From Actinobaculum sp. oral taxon 183 str. F0552 (GTDB lineage: Bacteria > Actinomycetota > Actinomycetes > Actinomycetales > Actinomycetaceae), in assembly GCF_000466165.1 (NCBI RefSeq), contig NZ_KE951439.1:1-64000 (forward strand): 64,000 nt of DNA, given 5' to 3'. Below the pieces are notes generated by a model that made no database searches, was not told where the DNA came from, and worked only from the letters and a program-made list of their open reading frames with translations. The stretch's first letter is position 1; each line of letters begins with the position of its first letter. Position numbers and translations under genes: made by a program. Shown piece after piece: positions 62,211-64,000 of the stretch.

Positions 62211-62561
62211 ATGAACGAAGAATACGCGGAGGATGCGCGCTACCTCCTTCATGTCTCCGCGGCTGACCGCTGGCCCGCCGTGCTCAGCAATCTCGGCAAT
62301 CTCACGAATCTCGGACTGGCTTCGAGGGTCTCCGTCATGATCAACGGCACCGCGATCTACGTTCTGCAAGGCGACAACGATTGGACCGAAGCCATGGAGC
62401 GCGCCGCGCAGGCCGGAGCCACCTTCGAAGTCTGCTCGCGTTCCATCGCCAACCACGGGATCGATCCGAAGACGCTGCCGCAGTGGGTGACCCCGATACC
62501 GGCGGCGATTCCCTCGATCGCCGAGTATGCGCGGCAGGGATACGCGTACGTCAAGCCGTAG
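62211..62561 (+). CDS. DsrE/DsrF-like small protein
   Basis: 116 residues: YLLHVSAADRWPAVLSNLGNLTNLGLASRVSVMINGTAIYVLQGDNDWTEAMERAAQAGATFEVCSRSIANHGIDPKTLPQWVTPIPAAIPSIAEYARQGYAYVKP. The alternating strands, the single Cys after the FEVC strand and the C-terminal ...IAEYARQGYAYVKP fit the DsrE-like fold (sulfur carrier relatives). AAGGA eight bases upstream of the ATG. The 170 bases before it hold no gene. Confidence 0.8.
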   Translation: MNEEYAEDARYLLHVSAADRWPAVLSNLGNLTNLGLASRVSVMINGTAIYVLQGDNDWTEAMERAAQAGATFEVCSRSIANHGIDPKTLPQWVTPIPAAIPSIAEYARQGYAYVKP

Positions 62562-62633
62562 CGCGCTGGCCGCCGGGGATCGGAGAGCCTGAGGAGCGGG
62601 AATGCCGAAGGGCCGGGCGCCGGAGCGTCGCCG

Positions 62634-63356
62634 TCAGCGAAGCGGGCCCTCCGCCCAGGCGAGCTCGCCGGCGGCGAGGCCGGGAAGGGGTTCGCCCGAC
62701 ACGATGAGGTGTGCGCGCTCCCAGGGGCGGTCGGCGGCGAAGAAGGAACGCTCGCCAGCCATCCACCAATGCCAGAAGTGGATCGTCTCCTCGGCGTCTC
62801 CGTTCACGCCTAAGGCCGTGTCGCGCCCGATACCGCGTTCCTCGGCCACGCCGTCGTCGGTCTGAACCCATATGTGCACGTCGATCAGGTCGACGACCGC
62901 GCGCATTCCCGCGCCCGTCCCCTCGACGATGACGAACGGCGCACCCGCGGGAACGACGACGGAGCCCTCGCGCCCGTGGCGGTGCCACGCCGGAGGCGTG
63001 AAGTCGAGGGAACCGGCTCTGTGCAACTCGCCGAGCGCCGTGACGAGCAGGTGATCCCACTGGTAGAGGGGCTCGTTCCAGTCGACGTCGTCGATGTGCA
63101 GCACCTGCGCGCCGGGGGACGCGGATACGAGCATCGACGTGAGCGTGGTCTTGCCGGCGCCGCCGCGGCCGTCCACCGCGACGATTCCCGGGCGGTCGGA
63201 GTGCGCCCCGGCGAGGGAGAGGACATAGCCGGCGAAGGCACGGGCATCGCTGGCTTGCCACGCGCAGACTGGCGGTTCCTCAGGTTGGAGCATTACGCGC
63301 TCGCGAATGGGCAGAGCGCGCCGCGCAAAGGCGGGGGGATTCGGATGGACTGCCAT
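62634..63356 (-). CDS. P-loop kinase, uridine-kinase-like
   Basis: About 240 residues from the ATG at 63356 (a shorter start at 63293 is equally possible; neither has a ribosome site). Walker A VDGRGGAGKTTLTSML, then VLHIDDVDW, an Asp-rich acceptor-binding motif, FVIVEGTGAG and a lid segment. Uridine kinase/phosphoribulokinase-like; the substrate cannot be told. The end IVSGEPLPGLAAGELAWAEGPLR is variable. Confidence 0.78.
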   Translation of the reverse strand: MAVHPNPPAFARRALPIRERVMLQPEEPPVCAWQASDARAFAGYVLSLAGAHSDRPGIVAVDGRGGAGKTTLTSMLVSASPGAQVLHIDDVDWNEPLYQWDHLLVTALGELHRAGSLDFTPPAWHRHGREGSVVVPAGAPFVIVEGTGAGMRAVVDLIDVHIWVQTDDGVAEERGIGRDTALGVNGDAEETIHFWHWWMAGERSFFAADRPWERAHLIVSGEPLPGLAAGELAWAEGPLR

Positions 63357-63498
63357 GGGGCCGATACTAGCGAAGACGCAGGGCGAGCGGGAGGGAACGC
63401 CATATGCGGGAGTCGACGGAGATAGCCGGATATTCGGAAGCGCTGGCTGCGCTGCTAGGCTAGGGATTCGGAAAGAAACAGAGACGGAAAACGCAGCG

Positions 63499-63951
63499 AT
63501 GCCCAGAATCCCACCGATGTTCCTCATGGTGTTCGGTCTGGCGGCACAGGCCTTTCTGCCTGCTGCACCGCCCGGCCCACGATGGTGGCAGTGGACGCTT
63601 GCCCTGCCGCTTGCTCTGGCGAGCTTGGCATTCCTTTTCGGTTCGTCGATGCGCTTCTACCGTGCGGGGGTTTCGGCCGATCCGGTCGACGTCGACCGCC
63701 CGCGGGCCCTCGTCAGGGACGGCGTCTACCGCGTGACGCGCAACCCCATGTACGTCGCAATGGCGGGAATCCTCGCAGCTCACGCCGTTCTACGCGGCCC
63801 ATGGGCGTGGCTGCCCGCGGCCTGTTTCGCACTCCTCATCGACCGGTTGCAGATCCCGGCCGAGGAGGAGGCGCTGCGCCGTACTTTTCCCGAAGAATAC
63901 GCCGAATATTCCTCCAAGGTGCCCAGATGGTTGGGATGGCTGCGGGCATAA
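63499..63951 (+). CDS. Isoprenylcysteine carboxyl methyltransferase-like (PEMT/ICMT) membrane protein
   Basis: 150 residues, about four helices, with the SAM-binding C-terminal motifs RPRALVRDGVYRVTRNPMYVAMAGILAAHAVLRG and IPAEEEALRRTFPEEYAEYSSKVPRWL. Bacterial members have mostly unknown methyl acceptors. Start at 63499 fits the family length. It is followed by nothing recognisable up to the end of the window. Confidence 0.88.
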   Translation: MPRIPPMFLMVFGLAAQAFLPAAPPGPRWWQWTLALPLALASLAFLFGSSMRFYRAGVSADPVDVDRPRALVRDGVYRVTRNPMYVAMAGILAAHAVLRGPWAWLPAACFALLIDRLQIPAEEEALRRTFPEEYAEYSSKVPRWLGWLRA

Positions 63952-64000
63952 TCCCTGTTCCGTCGGAGATCTGGAACGGTCACATGAGGATAGGGAGAAT

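Overview
The window is a GC-rich chromosome segment from an actinobacterium. I infer a member of the Actinomycetaceae (Actinomyces/Schaalia-like), because it combines actinobacterial gene order with DUF5129, bPH_1 and MptD-type genes; no 16S gene is present to confirm this. Several blocks keep the order I recall from Mycobacterium tuberculosis: ftsB/DUF501/ppx followed by a tRNA-Leu, greA with a hemolysin III homologue and a Z-prenyl synthase, xseA/xseB divergent from ispH, and ychF.

Layout. 0-28 kb is mostly core genome: cell division (ftsB-like), exopolyphosphatase, NhaA and NhaP sodium/proton antiporters, an FMN-dependent lactate dehydrogenase, an amino-acid permease, an ABC exporter pair, BI-1, FKBP, msrA, greA, TrhA, a Z-prenyl synthase, a pfkB-xseB-xseA operon, ispH, an AlkD-like repair protein, rmuC, an MFS transporter, an SDR, a TPR protein and ychF. 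A leftward promoter-to-terminator unit with no convincing gene lies at 17.0-17.36 kb and may be a small RNA or small-peptide transcript.

28.2-42.4 kb is an accessory region with changed base composition and many broken genes. It holds a lower-GC GHKL ATPase fused to a PD-(D/E)XK-like nuclease, a very AT-rich 0.5 kb spacer, and two AAA_14/DUF4143 ATPase-nuclease genes. Each of these two genes is preceded by its own array of about five 23-bp tandem repeats. A third, ORC/STAND-like AAA ATPase is preceded by two palindromes 28 bp apart. Between them lie an alpha-amylase, an aldo/keto reductase without a normal start codon, a frameshifted hydrolase, a decapitated LuxR-type regulator, an amber-interrupted esterase and a hydrolase tail. 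The repeat-plus-ATPase cassettes are the best candidate here for an undescribed system (defence, self-regulating or selfish).

42.5-64 kb mixes housekeeping and accessory genes: DinB and bPH_1 proteins, a large DUF5129 membrane protein with a duplicated translation-start region, and an AraC-regulated operon of an MptD S-component, EcfT, a two-NBD EcfA and a giant fused ABC exporter-fold protein (probably metallophore or heme uptake). These are followed by a THUMP-like methyltransferase, an HxlR/NmrA divergent pair with a clear operator-promoter, a secreted SGNH hydrolase, several methyltransferases, and a decaying XRE-ImmA-PIN-like module whose ImmA gene has an in-frame amber stop. SUMF1-like, DsrE-like, kinase-like and ICMT-like genes close the window.
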